From: Blastococcus saxobsidens
GTDB taxonomy: Bacteria; Actinomycetota; Actinomycetes; Mycobacteriales; Geodermatophilaceae
Direction: 5' to 3'
DNA length: 64,000 nucleotides
Assembly (NCBI RefSeq): GCF_010682065.1
Contig: NZ_JAAGWG010000004.1
Location: 62,001 to 126,000 of the forward strand
Under the pieces are notes generated by a model. The model saw nothing but the letters and a program-made list of their open reading frames with translations, had not been told where the DNA came from and ran no database searches. Below are positions 26,680 to 35,460 of the stretch, in pieces (the first letter of the stretch is position 1; each line of letters begins with the position of its first letter). The translations under genes were made by a program, and so were the position numbers.

Positions 26680-28274
26680 GGAGTCGGCGGCGTGCTGCTC
26701 GTCGGGGCCGCGGTGGTCGTCGGTGCGGCCTCGGTGGGGGACGACGTCGGTTCGGCGGTCGGGGTCGGCTCGGCGGTGCTCGTGGTGGGCGAGGCCGCCA
26801 TCGTCGTGGAGGGGGCCGGTGCCGTGGTGGTCTGCGGCGCCACCGGGGTCGGCTCGGCCGGTTCTGCGGGCGGCGGCACCGCGGCGGGGTCGACGGCGGC
26901 ACCGGTGATCGCCGAGCCCCGTTCGGGACTGCGCTGCTGCGGCGCGGCCGCGTAGTGGACGACCACCCGGTCGCCCGCCTGGAGCTGCCGGCCCGCCGGC
27001 TCGATCCCGGTGACGCGGTCGGGGATGACGTCGTCGCGCACCTCGGCGCGCACGGTGACGTTCAGCCCGAGCGTGGTCAGCCGATCGGTCACCTCACCGA
27101 CCGGGCGTCCGATGTAGTCCTCCTCGGACAGCACGAAGCTGCCGCTCACCGGCTGCTCGGCCGCGGCGGCCGTGGACGTCGGCGGCCCCTGGGTGAGCGA
27201 CTGCAGCAGCGCGGCGGTGATGCCGGCCCCGGCGAGCAGGCCCAGCAACGGCAGCAGGACGACCCCCACCCGGTTGCGCCGGGGAGCCACCGGTGGGCCG
27301 GCGGTGCCGGGCCGCGTGCTCGGTCCCTCGGGCCGGGCGGAGGCAGCACGACGACGCGACCGCCGGGCCGACGTGGCGCCGGCGACCTGCGGCGCCTCCA
27401 CCGTGCCGGCGATCGGGGCCGGCTCGCGACCGGCCTCCACCTCGGCGATGGCGGCGGCGAAGGCGGCTCCGTCGGCGAAGCGCGCGGCCGGGTCCTTCAC
27501 CAGCGCGCGGGTGATGAGCGTCCGCACCCCCGGCGGGAGCTCCCCCGGCAACGGCTCCGGATCCTGCTGCACCTGCTTGAGCGCGATGGTGACCGCGTTG
27601 TCGCCCTCGAACGCGGGATGCCCGGTCAGGCACTCGTAGCCGATCAGGCCGAGCGCGTAGACGTCGCTGGCCGGGCTGGCGTGCCGGCCCTCCGCCTGCT
27701 CCGGGGACAGGTACTGGGGGGTGCCGATGACCTGGCCGGTGCGGGTCAGCGCCACGCTGCGGGCCGACCAGGCGATGCCGAAGTCGGTGATCTTCACGCC
27801 ACCGTCGGGGCGGACGAGGATGTTCCCCGGCTTCACGTCCCGGTGGACCATCCCGGCCCGGTGCGCCTCGGCCAGCGCCGAGGCCGTCTGCCGCAGCACC
27901 GACAGCGTCGTCGCCGGCGGCAGCGCGCCCTCCCGGTGCAGCAGCGCCGACAGCGGCTCGCCCTCCACCAGCTCCATCACCAGGTAGGCGAGGGTCTCCC
28001 CCGAGCCGTCGCGCGCCGTCTCCTCGCCGTAGTCGAAGACCGCGGCGATGTGCGGGTGGCTGAGCGCGGCGGCGTGCTGGGCCTCGGCGCGGAAGCGCGC
28101 CACGAAGGTGGCGTCGCCGGTGTACTCGCTGCGGAGCACCTTGACCGCGACGGGGCGGTGGAGGGCGACGTCCAGCCCGCGCCAGACCTGCCCCATGCCG
28201 CCGGAGGCGATCAGCGAGTGCAGCTCGTAGCGGTCACCCAGGCACCTGCGCCCTGGTTCCACCACGGAGGCCAC
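26676..28274 (-). CDS. Ser/Thr protein kinase, single PASTA-like domain, Thr/Pro tail
   Basis: A 532-residue kinase closely related to the next one. Glycine loop SGGMGQVW, VAVKVLRSEYTGD, HRDVKPGNILV, DFGIAWSARS, SPEQAEGR. A basic juxtamembrane segment (ARRSRRRAASARPEG), one helix (VGVVLLPLLGLLAGAGITAA) at about 340-360, one PASTA-like domain (EEDYIGRPVGEVTDRLTTLG), then a Thr/Pro/Ala-rich extracellular tail. GTG 28274 starts it. Strong similarity of the two kinase domains (shared VKVLRSEYTGDATF, DVYALG.IGYECL) indicates tandem duplication, with divergence of the extracellular ends. Confidence 0.9.
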
Positions 28275-28595
28275 TCCTCGTCCTCGCCCCTCGGGGCACG
28301 TCGCCGTCCGGGCACCGGTGCGGCGCCCCTCGTGTGCTGTCCACTGCGCTGCCCGGCTACACGTGGCTTCGGCTCATGGTCCACGATCGAGGTGGGCGCT
28401 CCGGACATCCGGCCGTCCGCGGCGGATCGCCCCGGCGTGCCGGTTGCGGTGCGTGATCGGGGAGCCACCGGCATCGCCGTTCCGTGCGGCGCGCGTGGGA
28501 TGCGGGGTGCCCGTGGACCGTACGGAGCGTGACAAGGTGACCCAGAGGGACCGCGGGAGTCGCGGCCCCGGGACGAGCCGGGAGGCGCGACGACG
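28275..28595. other. Intergenic region between divergent kinase and enoyl-CoA hydratase genes
   Basis: 321 bp with no plausible gene. It must hold two divergent promoters, but I could not pick convincing -35/-10 pairs. The only clear element is the GGGAGG Shine-Dalgarno before ATG 28596. Confidence 0.6.
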
Positions 28596-29372
28596 ATGTC
28601 CGACACCGTGACCAGGGAGGACGCCGGCGGCGTCGCGACGCTGACCCTGCTGCGGCCGGGGCTGACCCACGACTCCCGCCGCGACCTGCTCGCCGCGGTG
28701 CAGGCGGTGGCGTCCGACGCGTCGGTGCGGGCGGTGCTGCTCACCGGCACCGGCCGGGCGTTCTGCGTCGGGCAGGACCTGGGCGAGCACCTGGCCGAGA
28801 TGCAGGGCGGGGCGCCGGCCCCGCTGTCGGTGGTGGAGCACGAGTACAACCCGCTCGTGCTGGCCCTGGCCGCCCTGCGGGTGCCGGTGGTCGTGGCGAT
28901 CAACGGCGCGTGCGCGGGCGCGGGGCTCGGCATCGCCCTGGCCGGGGACATCCGGGTGGCCGCCGCAGGCGCGAAGTTCACCACCGCGTTCACCGGGATC
29001 GGGCTGTCCAGCGATTCCGCGCTGGCCGCGCGCCTGGTGCACAGCGTGGGTGGCTCCCGGGCCGCCGAGCTGCTGCTGTTCCCCGAGCCGTTCCTGGCCG
29101 AGCAGGCCGCGGAGTGGGGGCTGGTGCACCGCGTCGTCGCCGCCGAGCAGGTGCCGGCCGAGGCCCGGGGCCTGGCCGAGCGGCTCGCCGCCGGCCCCAC
29201 GGCCGCCTACCGCGCCGTGAAGACGGTGCTGGCCACCGCCGCGACCGACTCGCTCGCGGACACGCTGGCCCTGGAAGGCCGGCTCCAGGCGGAGGTGGGG
29301 CAGAGCGCGGACCACCGCGAGGCCGTCGAGGCGTTCCTGGCCAAGCGCCCGCCGGTGTTCACCGGGCGCTGA
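28596..29372 (+). CDS. Enoyl-CoA hydratase/isomerase family (crotonase)
   Basis: A 258-residue crotonase-fold enzyme. The oxyanion-hole segments are GTGRAFCVGQDLGEH and NGACAGAGLGIALAGD. The second catalytic region is FTGIGLSSDSALAARLVHSVGG, where Asp replaces the common Glu, as in PaaG-like isomerases (1,2-epoxyphenylacetyl-CoA isomerase, 2-(cyclohexenyl)-CoA-type). I therefore favour a PaaG-type isomerase over a classic hydratase. ATG 28596. No phenylacetate genes are adjacent. It would act in cytosolic CoA-thioester degradation. Confidence 0.88.
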   Translation: MSDTVTREDAGGVATLTLLRPGLTHDSRRDLLAAVQAVASDASVRAVLLTGTGRAFCVGQDLGEHLAEMQGGAPAPLSVVEHEYNPLVLALAALRVPVVVAINGACAGAGLGIALAGDIRVAAAGAKFTTAFTGIGLSSDSALAARLVHSVGGSRAAELLLFPEPFLAEQAAEWGLVHRVVAAEQVPAEARGLAERLAAGPTAAYRAVKTVLATAATDSLADTLALEGRLQAEVGQSADHREAVEAFLAKRPPVFTGR

Positions 29373-29409
29373 GCCGACCCGGCCCACGGCCGGGACAGGT
29401 GCACCTGCA

Positions 29410-29433
29410 GCCGGGTGGGCGCATCCACCCGGC
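29410..29433. terminator. Hairpin between convergent genes
   Basis: GCCGGGTGG-6 nt-CCACCCGGC, a perfect 9-bp stem between the enoyl-CoA hydratase stop (29372) and the small Cys protein stop (29454). Confidence 0.5.
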
Positions 29434-29453
29434 AGCAGGGCGTCATGGGGTCG

Positions 29454-29696
29454 TCAGCGCGCCAGAGCGGCGCAGACGGGGCACACGTCGCTGGCCGCCA
29501 CCGGCCACTGCTCGTCGGGCATGACCCGGGCCAGCGAGCCGCAGAGCGTGAGCTCGCAGGCGCCGTCGACCTCCGCCAGCGGCCGGTGCAGCTCCACGGC
29601 GTGCCACAGCGCCGCCGTCGGCCCGTGGGCCCGGCTGCGGGCGGCGGCGTGGACGATCGTCTGCAGCATCATGCGGAAGAGGTCGGCAGCAGCCAC
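29454..29696 (-). CDS. Small protein with C-x4-C and C-x2-C motifs
   Basis: An 80-residue protein ending in CELTLCGSL...SDVCPVCAALAR. The four cysteines could bind zinc. Similar short actinobacterial proteins with a TLCG...CPxC pattern are common and uncharacterised. GTG 29696 is chosen because the helical segment AAADLFRMMLQTIVHAAARS follows; ATG 29672 and 29669 are alternatives. No strong Shine-Dalgarno. Confidence 0.65.
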   Translation of the reverse strand: MAAADLFRMMLQTIVHAAARSRAHGPTAALWHAVELHRPLAEVDGACELTLCGSLARVMPDEQWPVAASDVCPVCAALAR

Positions 29697-29798
29697 GGCC
29701 GCGGTTACGGGCCGGCGGACCCGTCTCACCCCAACGGGGTGGGTGGTCGGCGGGCGGTACCCGGCGCGCTGGCCGCGCACCCGGGGCAGGATGCGCTC

Positions 29799-30437
29799 AT
29801 GGAGCTCACCAAGCACGGGCACGCCTGCGTCGTACTCGGCGACGGCCCGCGGCGCCTGGTCATCGACCCCGGTGCCTTCACCGACCCGTCGGCGCTCGAG
29901 GGCGCCACGGCGGTGCTGGTCACCCACGAGCACCCCGACCACTTCGTCGCCGAGCGGCTGCGCGCCGCACTGGAGGCCGCACCGGGCCTGGAGGTGTGGA
30001 CCAACCGGTCGGTGGCCGCCCAGCTGGAGGGCGCGGGCTCACGGGTCCACGTGGTGGGTCATGGGGACGTCGTCGACGTCGCGGGGTTCGAGGTCGCCGT
30101 GCACGGCGAGCTGCACGCCGAGATCCACCCCGATCTGCCGCGGGTCGCCAACATCGGCTTCCTCGTCGACGGTCGGGTGTTCCACCCGGGGGATGCGTTC
30201 ACGGTGCCGGAGACCCCGGTGGAGACGCTGCTGGTCCCGCTGCACGCGCCGTGGTCCCGGACCGCGGACGTCATCGACTACGTGCGGGCGGTGCACGCCG
30301 ATCAGGCGTACTCGGTGCACGACGGGCTGCTCAACGACGCCGGGCTGGGCGTCGTCGGCGGCCTGCTGGGGGAGCGGGGTCCGGGGACCCCGACCCCCCT
30401 CAGCCGGCTGGCGCCGGGGGACACCGTCGAGCTGTGA
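29799..30437 (+). CDS. MBL-fold metal-dependent hydrolase (UlaG-like)
   Basis: A 212-residue metallo-beta-lactamase-fold protein: HGHACVVL, VIDPGAF, THEHPDHF (the HxHxDH metal motif), HGELHAEIHPD, GDAFTVPE, and a late His in YSVHDGLLND. Likely a cytosolic hydrolase of unknown substrate. ATG 29799 is supported by GGGGCAGGA about 8 nt upstream. It is convergent with the GlsB gene. Confidence 0.88.
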   Translation: MELTKHGHACVVLGDGPRRLVIDPGAFTDPSALEGATAVLVTHEHPDHFVAERLRAALEAAPGLEVWTNRSVAAQLEGAGSRVHVVGHGDVVDVAGFEVAVHGELHAEIHPDLPRVANIGFLVDGRVFHPGDAFTVPETPVETLLVPLHAPWSRTADVIDYVRAVHADQAYSVHDGLLNDAGLGVVGGLLGERGPGTPTPLSRLAPGDTVEL

Positions 30438-30458
30438 GCCCCCCGGCTGCCGGTCGGG

Positions 30459-30737
30459 TCAGTGGCGGACGGAGCGGTTCGACCGTCCGGCCGTGCCCGC
30501 GTAGCCACCGACCAGCACGAGCGCGGCGACGACGGCGAGCACGAAGCCCAGGATGTTGAGCTCGAAGATGTCACCGGTGCCCAGCAGGCTGGCGATGAAG
30601 CCACCGATGAGGGCGCCGAGGACGCCCAGCACCAGGGTGGCGACGATGCTGATGTTCTGCTTGCCCGGAAGGATCAGCCGGGCGAGCGCTCCGATGACGA
30701 GGCCGATGACGATGAGGCCGAGGATGTCGAGGAACAC
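30459..30737 (-). CDS. GlsB/YeaQ/YmgE family stress-response membrane protein
   Basis: A 92-residue protein with three hydrophobic helices: ILGLIVIGLVIGALARLILPG, IVATLVLGVLGALIGGFIA and ILGFVLAVVAALVLVGGY. ARLILPGKQ and LGxLGALIGGF are family signatures (transglycosylase-associated protein family). GTG 30737 with AAGGAG 7 nt upstream. Often part of general stress regulons; exact role unknown. Confidence 0.92.
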   Translation of the reverse strand: MFLDILGLIVIGLVIGALARLILPGKQNISIVATLVLGVLGALIGGFIASLLGTGDIFELNILGFVLAVVAALVLVGGYAGTAGRSNRSVRH

Positions 30738-30860
30738 AGCGTTCTCCTTCGTTCGAACCGGCGTGGCCCCCATCCGGCAGGTGCCGGTTGCGCACACCGG
30801 TGCACGACGAGCTCCGGTACCCACAAGATCGCCGGCTGATGCACGGTTCCCCCGATGGGG

Positions 30861-31340
30861 TCAGGTCGATCCAGCGGCCCGCGCCACGTGCGCGGGGACC
30901 TTCTCCAGCTCCGCGTCGACGGTCCGCTGCACCAGCCGGCGCAGCGCACCGCGCTGGAGCCGGCGGATCACGCGCCCACCGGTCGCGGGCTCGTGCGTGA
31001 TGGTCATCGTGACGCGGGTGCCGCCGCCGGGCGCCGGGGCCAGCTCGATCCGCGTCGTCCAGGTCTCCGGCGTCAGCCGCAGCCGGGCGGTCACCAGCCG
31101 CGGCGGTTCCCACGCCACGATCTCGCCCTGGGGGGCGCCGGCCGCCGGCGGTCCCACGGGCCGGCCGGGCGCGCAGACGAACGTCGTCCCCAGGCCCGGC
31201 CCCGCCTCCACGGCGTCGACGACGTAGGAGACGTCGCAGACCGAGCAGTACGGCTCGAGGACGGCCAGCGCGCGCCACACCTCGGCCGGCGTCTCAGGCA
31301 CCTCGCGGGTCCCGGTGGCGGTGGTCCCGGTCGCGGCCAT
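30861..31340 (-). CDS. SRPBCC-fold protein, coupled to gntR
   Basis: A 159-residue Bet v1-like protein (VPETPAEVWRALAVLEPYCS, then TTRIELAPAPGGGTRVTMTITHEP and a C-terminal helix). A CSVCD motif near residue 32 is unusual for the fold. ATG 31340 overlaps the GntR stop by one base (TGATG), so it is cotranscribed and likely under GntR control. Ligand unknown. Confidence 0.8.
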   Translation of the reverse strand: MAATGTTATGTREVPETPAEVWRALAVLEPYCSVCDVSYVVDAVEAGPGLGTTFVCAPGRPVGPPAAGAPQGEIVAWEPPRLVTARLRLTPETWTTRIELAPAPGGGTRVTMTITHEPATGGRVIRRLQRGALRRLVQRTVDAELEKVPAHVARAAGST

Positions 31341-32080
31341 CAACGTCCGCCCACGGAGACCTCGAACTCCACCTGGCTGACGTCGGGACGCAACCGGGAG
31401 AAGCTGTGCAGCAGCGGCTCGCCCTCGCGGTCGCGCACCGTGGTCCGCACCACCAGCAGCGGCGAGCCGGCCACCACCTGCAGCAGGTCGGCTTCCTCGG
31501 GGGCGGCGGTGCCGACGTCGACGACGATGCGCGCGTGCGCCAGGTCCGCGGCGTACTCGCGCCGGAGGAAGTCGTAGAGCGACCCCTCCCCGAAGTCGGC
31601 CACCGCGGCGCTCGGGTAGCGCTCCTCGGGCAGGAAGCTGTGCGCCACGTGGTTGGGTGCGCCGTCCACGCTGCGCAGCCGCACCAGCTCGACGACGTCG
31701 GCCGAGGGGTCCAGCCGCAGCTCGGTGACCACCGACGCGGGGACCGGGACCACCCGCTGGGTGAGGACCGTCGTCCCCACCTGGGCGCCCTGCTCGGTCA
31801 TGACCGAGCTCCAGCCGGCGATGCGGTGCACGAAGCTCTCGCGGTACTCGTGCCGGATGGCCGGCCGGGTGACGTAGGTGCCGCGCCCCTGCTCCCGCAC
31901 GAGGTGCCCGTCGGCGACGAGACCGTCGACCGCCCGGCGCAGGGTGATCCGGCTGACCCCGTACTCGGCGCAGAGCACGGGCTCCGGCGGCAGCAGGGTC
32001 ATCTCGGGGAGGGCGGCGACCCGCCGGCGCAGGTGCTCGCGGACCGACAGGTACTTCGGTCCGGGGACGGGGCTCACCAC
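31340..32080 (-). CDS. GntR/HutC-family transcription regulator with UTRA domain
   Basis: A 246-residue regulator. The winged-helix (about 8-75) has KYLSVREHLRRRVAAL, EPVLCAEYGVSRITLRRAVDGL and GRGTYV. The UTRA effector domain (about 90-240) is of the HutC/DasR type that binds sugar phosphates or amino-acid-derived ligands. GTG 32080 (or 32077) is preferred over ATG 32119, since the latter would put the putative operator inside the coding region. It is divergent from pfkA, with which it shares a repeated motif (see regulatory entries). Confidence 0.88.
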   Translation of the reverse strand: MVSPVPGPKYLSVREHLRRRVAALPEMTLLPPEPVLCAEYGVSRITLRRAVDGLVADGHLVREQGRGTYVTRPAIRHEYRESFVHRIAGWSSVMTEQGAQVGTTVLTQRVVPVPASVVTELRLDPSADVVELVRLRSVDGAPNHVAHSFLPEERYPSAAVADFGEGSLYDFLRREYAADLAHARIVVDVGTAAPEEADLLQVVAGSPLLVVRTTVRDREGEPLLHSFSRLRPDVSQVEFEVSVGGR

Positions 32081-32113
32081 GCAGCAAAGGTACTGCGCGA
32101 CGAGACGTCTGGT

Positions 32114-32128
32114 CGTCATGTCGTATGG
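32114..32128. promoter_or_regulatory. Putative GntR operator, copy 1
   Basis: CGTCATGTCGTATGG, 34 nt upstream of the preferred gntR start. It matches copy 2 at 32192 in 14 of 15 positions. Likely the autoregulatory site of the GntR protein. Confidence 0.55.
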
Positions 32129-32191
32129 GACGTCACATCCGTGGCCCCCCGATCGATGACGCGCCCGCCCGCGAACACCTGAACATCAGGA

Positions 32192-32206
32192 CGTCATGAC
32201 GTATGG
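32192..32206. promoter_or_regulatory. Putative GntR operator, copy 2
   Basis: CGTCATGACGTATGG, whose first ten bases form the palindrome CGTCATGACG. It lies 30 nt before the pfkA start and 78 nt from copy 1. Two near-identical sites in a divergent regulator/target region suggest GntR controls pfkA. Confidence 0.55.
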
Positions 32207-32235
32207 TGGCAGCTTCCGAACCGGAGGGAGACCCG

Positions 32236-33264
32236 GTGCGCATCGGAGTCCTCACCGGCGGCGGAGACTGCCCCGGTCTCAACGCCGTCATCCGTTCCGT
32301 CGTCCGCACGGCCGGGAACCACTACGGCAGCGAGGTGATCGGCTTCCGCGACGGCTGGCGGGGCCTGCTGGAGGACCGGACCACCCCCCTCGACATCGGT
32401 GCCGTGGACGGCCTGCTGACCCGCGGCGGGACCACGCTGGGCTCGGCCCGGGTCGCCCCCGAGCTGCTGCGGGACGGGCTGGACCGCATGCGCGACGTGC
32501 TGGCCGCCCACGGCGTCGACGTGCTCGTCCCGATCGGCGGGGAGGGGACCCTCACCGCCGCGCACATGCTCTCCGAGGCCGGCGTGCCGGTGGTCGGGGT
32601 GCCGAAGACGATCGACAACGACATCGACTGCACCGACCTGACGTTCGGCTTCGACACGGCGGTGAGCATCGCCACCGAGATGATCGACCGGCTGCACACC
32701 ACCGCCGAGTCCCACCAGCGGGTCCTCCTGGTCGAGGTGATGGGCCGGCACGCCGGCTGGATCGCGCTGCACGCGGGCCTCGCCGCGGGCGCGCACGTGA
32801 CGCTGGTCCCGGAGGAGCCCTTCGACGTCGAGGAGGTCTGCCGCCTGGTGACGGCGCGCTTCGAGCGCGGCGACTCCCACGTCATCGGGGTCGTCGCCGA
32901 GGGCGCCACCCCGAAGCCGGGCACCATGTCGCTGCGCGACGGCGGGGTCGACGAGTACGGGCACCGCCGCTTCACCGGGGTCGCCCAGCAGCTGGGCTTC
33001 GAGCTCGAGCGGCGCACCGGCAAGGAGGTGCGGACGACGGTGCTCGGCCACGTGCAGCGCGGCGGCACGCCGACCTCCTTCGACCGGGTGCTGGCCACCC
33101 GGTTCGGCCTGCACGCCACGATCGCCGCCCACGAGGGCCGGCACGGCGAGATGGTGGCGCTGCGCGGGACGGAGATCGAGCTGGTCCCCCTGGCCCGCGC
33201 GGTCGCCCGGCTCAAGACGGTGACGCCCTCGCGGCTGGCCGAACGGCGCGCCTTCACCGGCTGA
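32236..33264 (+). CDS. pfkA: 6-phosphofructokinase
   Basis: A 342-residue glycolytic enzyme converting fructose-6-phosphate to fructose-1,6-bisphosphate. GVLTGGGDCPGLNAVIR binds the nucleotide, PIGGEGTL replaces E. coli GGDGS, and PKTIDNDI holds the catalytic Asp. Gly after the acidic residue in GGEGT predicts ATP rather than pyrophosphate use, while Lys in PKTIDND is the group III / actinobacterial form. VEVMGRHAGWIA and VLGHVQRGGTPT bind substrate. GTG 32236 has GGAGGGAG 6 nt upstream. Probably regulated by the divergent GntR. Confidence 0.95.
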   Translation: MRIGVLTGGGDCPGLNAVIRSVVRTAGNHYGSEVIGFRDGWRGLLEDRTTPLDIGAVDGLLTRGGTTLGSARVAPELLRDGLDRMRDVLAAHGVDVLVPIGGEGTLTAAHMLSEAGVPVVGVPKTIDNDIDCTDLTFGFDTAVSIATEMIDRLHTTAESHQRVLLVEVMGRHAGWIALHAGLAAGAHVTLVPEEPFDVEEVCRLVTARFERGDSHVIGVVAEGATPKPGTMSLRDGGVDEYGHRRFTGVAQQLGFELERRTGKEVRTTVLGHVQRGGTPTSFDRVLATRFGLHATIAAHEGRHGEMVALRGTEIELVPLARAVARLKTVTPSRLAERRAFTG

Positions 33265-33456
33265 GCAGCCCGGCCGGCCGTGCCACGACGGCCTGGACCT
33301 CCGCCGCCTCGGGAGCCCGGACGTCCACGGCCCGCTGCGCGACACGGACGACGAGCGCCCCGTCGTGCGGACGCCGACCGCCGACCGCCGACCCGTGCGG
33401 GGGAAACGGCCGCCTCGGGTGGGGGAACGCGCAGGTGACGGGGCAGACTGCCTGGC

Positions 33457-34080
33457 GTGACCGAAGGGCCGGACGGGCGGACGCGCAGGTGGGAGACCAC
33501 CCACCGGCGGATCGTCGTGGCTGCCCTGGCGCTGTTCCAGGAGCACGGCTTCGACGAGGTGAACGTCGCCCGGATCGCGGCCGCGGCGGGGGTGTCGGTG
33601 CCCACCTTCTACGCGCACTACCCCAGCAAGGAACACGTGATCATGCAGCTCCCGACGGCGGAGGAGACCGCCGCGCTGCTCGCCGCCCAGCCGGCCGACC
33701 TGCCCCTCGGGCAGCAGATCCGCCGGAGCGCGGTGCAGATGGTCACCCAGCTCGTCGAGGACGACCACGCCGAGCTCGCCGCCCGGTGGCAGGTCATCGC
33801 CGCCACCCCGGCGCTCCGCAACCGGGCCGCCGAGTTCGAGCGCACGACCGCGGCCATGGTGCTGGAGAGCCTGGGCGCGGCGGGCCGGCGGACGGCCGGC
33901 CCCTCCGACGCGGTCGTCGCCGGGGCCTACCTGTCCGCGTACACCGTCGGCCTGCTCGTCTGGGCCGACAGCGGCTGCGAGCGCAAGCTCGTGGAGTGCG
34001 TCGAGGAGGCGTTCGACGTGCTGGAGTCCACCCGGCTGACGCAGGTCAGCGACCCGGGGAGCGGAGCTCCACGACGGTGA
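33457..34080 (+). CDS. TetR-family transcription regulator
   Basis: A 207-residue regulator. The helix-turn-helix (about 15-60) is IVVAALALFQEHGFDEVNVARIAAAAG with VSVPTFYAHYPSKEHVI. The C-terminal ligand domain is helical and undefined. GTG 33457. It converges with the metallophosphoesterase and overlaps its 3' end by 35 bp. No palindromic operator was spotted upstream (33265-33456). Confidence 0.9.
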   Translation: MTEGPDGRTRRWETTHRRIVVAALALFQEHGFDEVNVARIAAAAGVSVPTFYAHYPSKEHVIMQLPTAEETAALLAAQPADLPLGQQIRRSAVQMVTQLVEDDHAELAARWQVIAATPALRNRAAEFERTTAAMVLESLGAAGRRTAGPSDAVVAGAYLSAYTVGLLVWADSGCERKLVECVEEAFDVLESTRLTQVSDPGSGAPRR

Positions 34081-35362
34081 CCTCCGGCCGGGCGCCGACC
34101 CGCATCGGCGGCCCCCAGAACCCGGCGCCCGCGCCCACGTAGAGCTGCGTGTCCCCGTGCCGGGACAGCCCCTCGACGGCCGGCTGGTCCAGCCGGATGG
34201 CGTAGTCGAACGGCCACAGCTGCCCGCCGTGGGTGTGCCCGGACAGCTGCAGGTCCACGCCGGCCCGCGCCGCCTGGTCGACCATGACCGGCTGGTGGGC
34301 GAGCAGCACCACCGGCGTCGCGTCGTCCCGGCCGTCCAGGGCGGCGTCGAGGTCCGCGCCGTGCCCGGGCAGGCCGGAGGCCGCCGCCGTCCGGTCGTCG
34401 ATGCCCGCGAGGTCGAACGAGGAGCCCGCCCGGCTGATCGGCACCCGCTCGTTGCGCAGCACCTGGACGCCGAGGGTGGGCAGGTGCCGCAGCCAGTCGG
34501 TCGTGTCGGTGAAGTACTCGTGGTTGCCGGTGACGAAGTAGACGCCCTGCTCGCTCACCAGGTCGGCCAGCGGCGCCACGTCCTCGCGCAGCTCGTCGAC
34601 GCCGTCGTCCACCAGGTCACCGACGATCGCCACGACGTCGGGGCGCTGCTCGTTGACGATCTCCACCAGCCGCTCGAAGCGGCGGCCACCGTAGGTCGAG
34701 GAGAGGTGGCCGTCGGAGAACGTGACGATCCGCAGCCCGTCCAGCGCCGGGTCCAGCCGGGACAGCGTCACGGGCACCCGCCGGACGACCGGCGCGCTGT
34801 TGGCGAAGTACGCGCCCGTCCCGGCCGTGCCGAGGGCCACCGCGCCCGCCGTCACCGCGAGCGAGCGGGCCAGGAACAAGCGACGGGAAGGTGCCGTGAC
34901 ATCGCCGTCCTCCGGGACGGCACGGCCGCCAGGTGCCGTTCCCCCGTCGGGCTGAGCCGTTCCGTCGTCGCTGCGCGGAGGCCTCCGGCCCCCACTCGCG
35001 ACGACACCGCCGTCCTCGGCTCCGGCGAGCGCCGGTTCCCGCTCCTTCCGGCGGATCAGCGCATTGCCCACCGCGCGGACCGGCTCCAGGGCGAGCAGGG
35101 ACAGGAACGCGTAGAAGGCGATGCCCAGCCAGGTGAAGCCCACCCAGCTGAGCGGGGCCGAGGCGTCCATGGGCAGCTGTCCCCGGAGGGTGACCGCCAG
35201 CACCGGCAGCACTGCCAGCACGACGGTGAGCCAGGTCAGCCGGCGCCGCAGGCGGCCGCGCCCGGTGGTCGACCGCACGAGGCGGAACCACAGGTAGCCG
35301 TGCAGCAGGCCCACCGCCAGCAGGACGACGGTGCCGAAGCCGAGCAGGCCCACGATGGACAA
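34046..35362 (-). CDS. Membrane-anchored metallophosphoesterase (YkuE/YaeI-like)
   Basis: A 438-residue protein. N-terminal hydrophobic helices (about 3-27, 38-60, 70-92), a basic/Gly linker, a fourth helix at LAVTAGAVALGTAGTGAYFA (about 175-195), then the calcineurin-like phosphoesterase domain: FSDGHLSS, VGDLVDDG, VTGNHEYF, and GHTHGGQLWP. The domain should be extracytoplasmic and act on phosphoesters, possibly lipids. TTG 35362 is chosen as start because GGAGG lies 6 nt upstream and the first helix begins at once; GTG 35353 is the alternative. Its 3' end overlaps the TetR gene on the other strand. Confidence 0.88.
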   Translation of the reverse strand: MSIVGLLGFGTVVLLAVGLLHGYLWFRLVRSTTGRGRLRRRLTWLTVVLAVLPVLAVTLRGQLPMDASAPLSWVGFTWLGIAFYAFLSLLALEPVRAVGNALIRRKEREPALAGAEDGGVVASGGRRPPRSDDGTAQPDGGTAPGGRAVPEDGDVTAPSRRLFLARSLAVTAGAVALGTAGTGAYFANSAPVVRRVPVTLSRLDPALDGLRIVTFSDGHLSSTYGGRRFERLVEIVNEQRPDVVAIVGDLVDDGVDELREDVAPLADLVSEQGVYFVTGNHEYFTDTTDWLRHLPTLGVQVLRNERVPISRAGSSFDLAGIDDRTAAASGLPGHGADLDAALDGRDDATPVVLLAHQPVMVDQAARAGVDLQLSGHTHGGQLWPFDYAIRLDQPAVEGLSRHGDTQLYVGAGAGFWGPPMRVGARPEVTVVELRSPGR

Positions 35363-35460
35363 CGACGGCCTCCGGGCCTCGACGTGCGACGGACCCCGAC
35401 ATGGTGCCCGCCCGTGCCCCAGGAGGACGACGCGGCCCGGCGAGTGGTTCCCCGCCGCCC

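Noticed and set aside
26955-28532. Long plus-strand frame opposite the upstream kinase
   Set aside because: His/Arg/Gly-rich shadow of the kinase gene; no domains.
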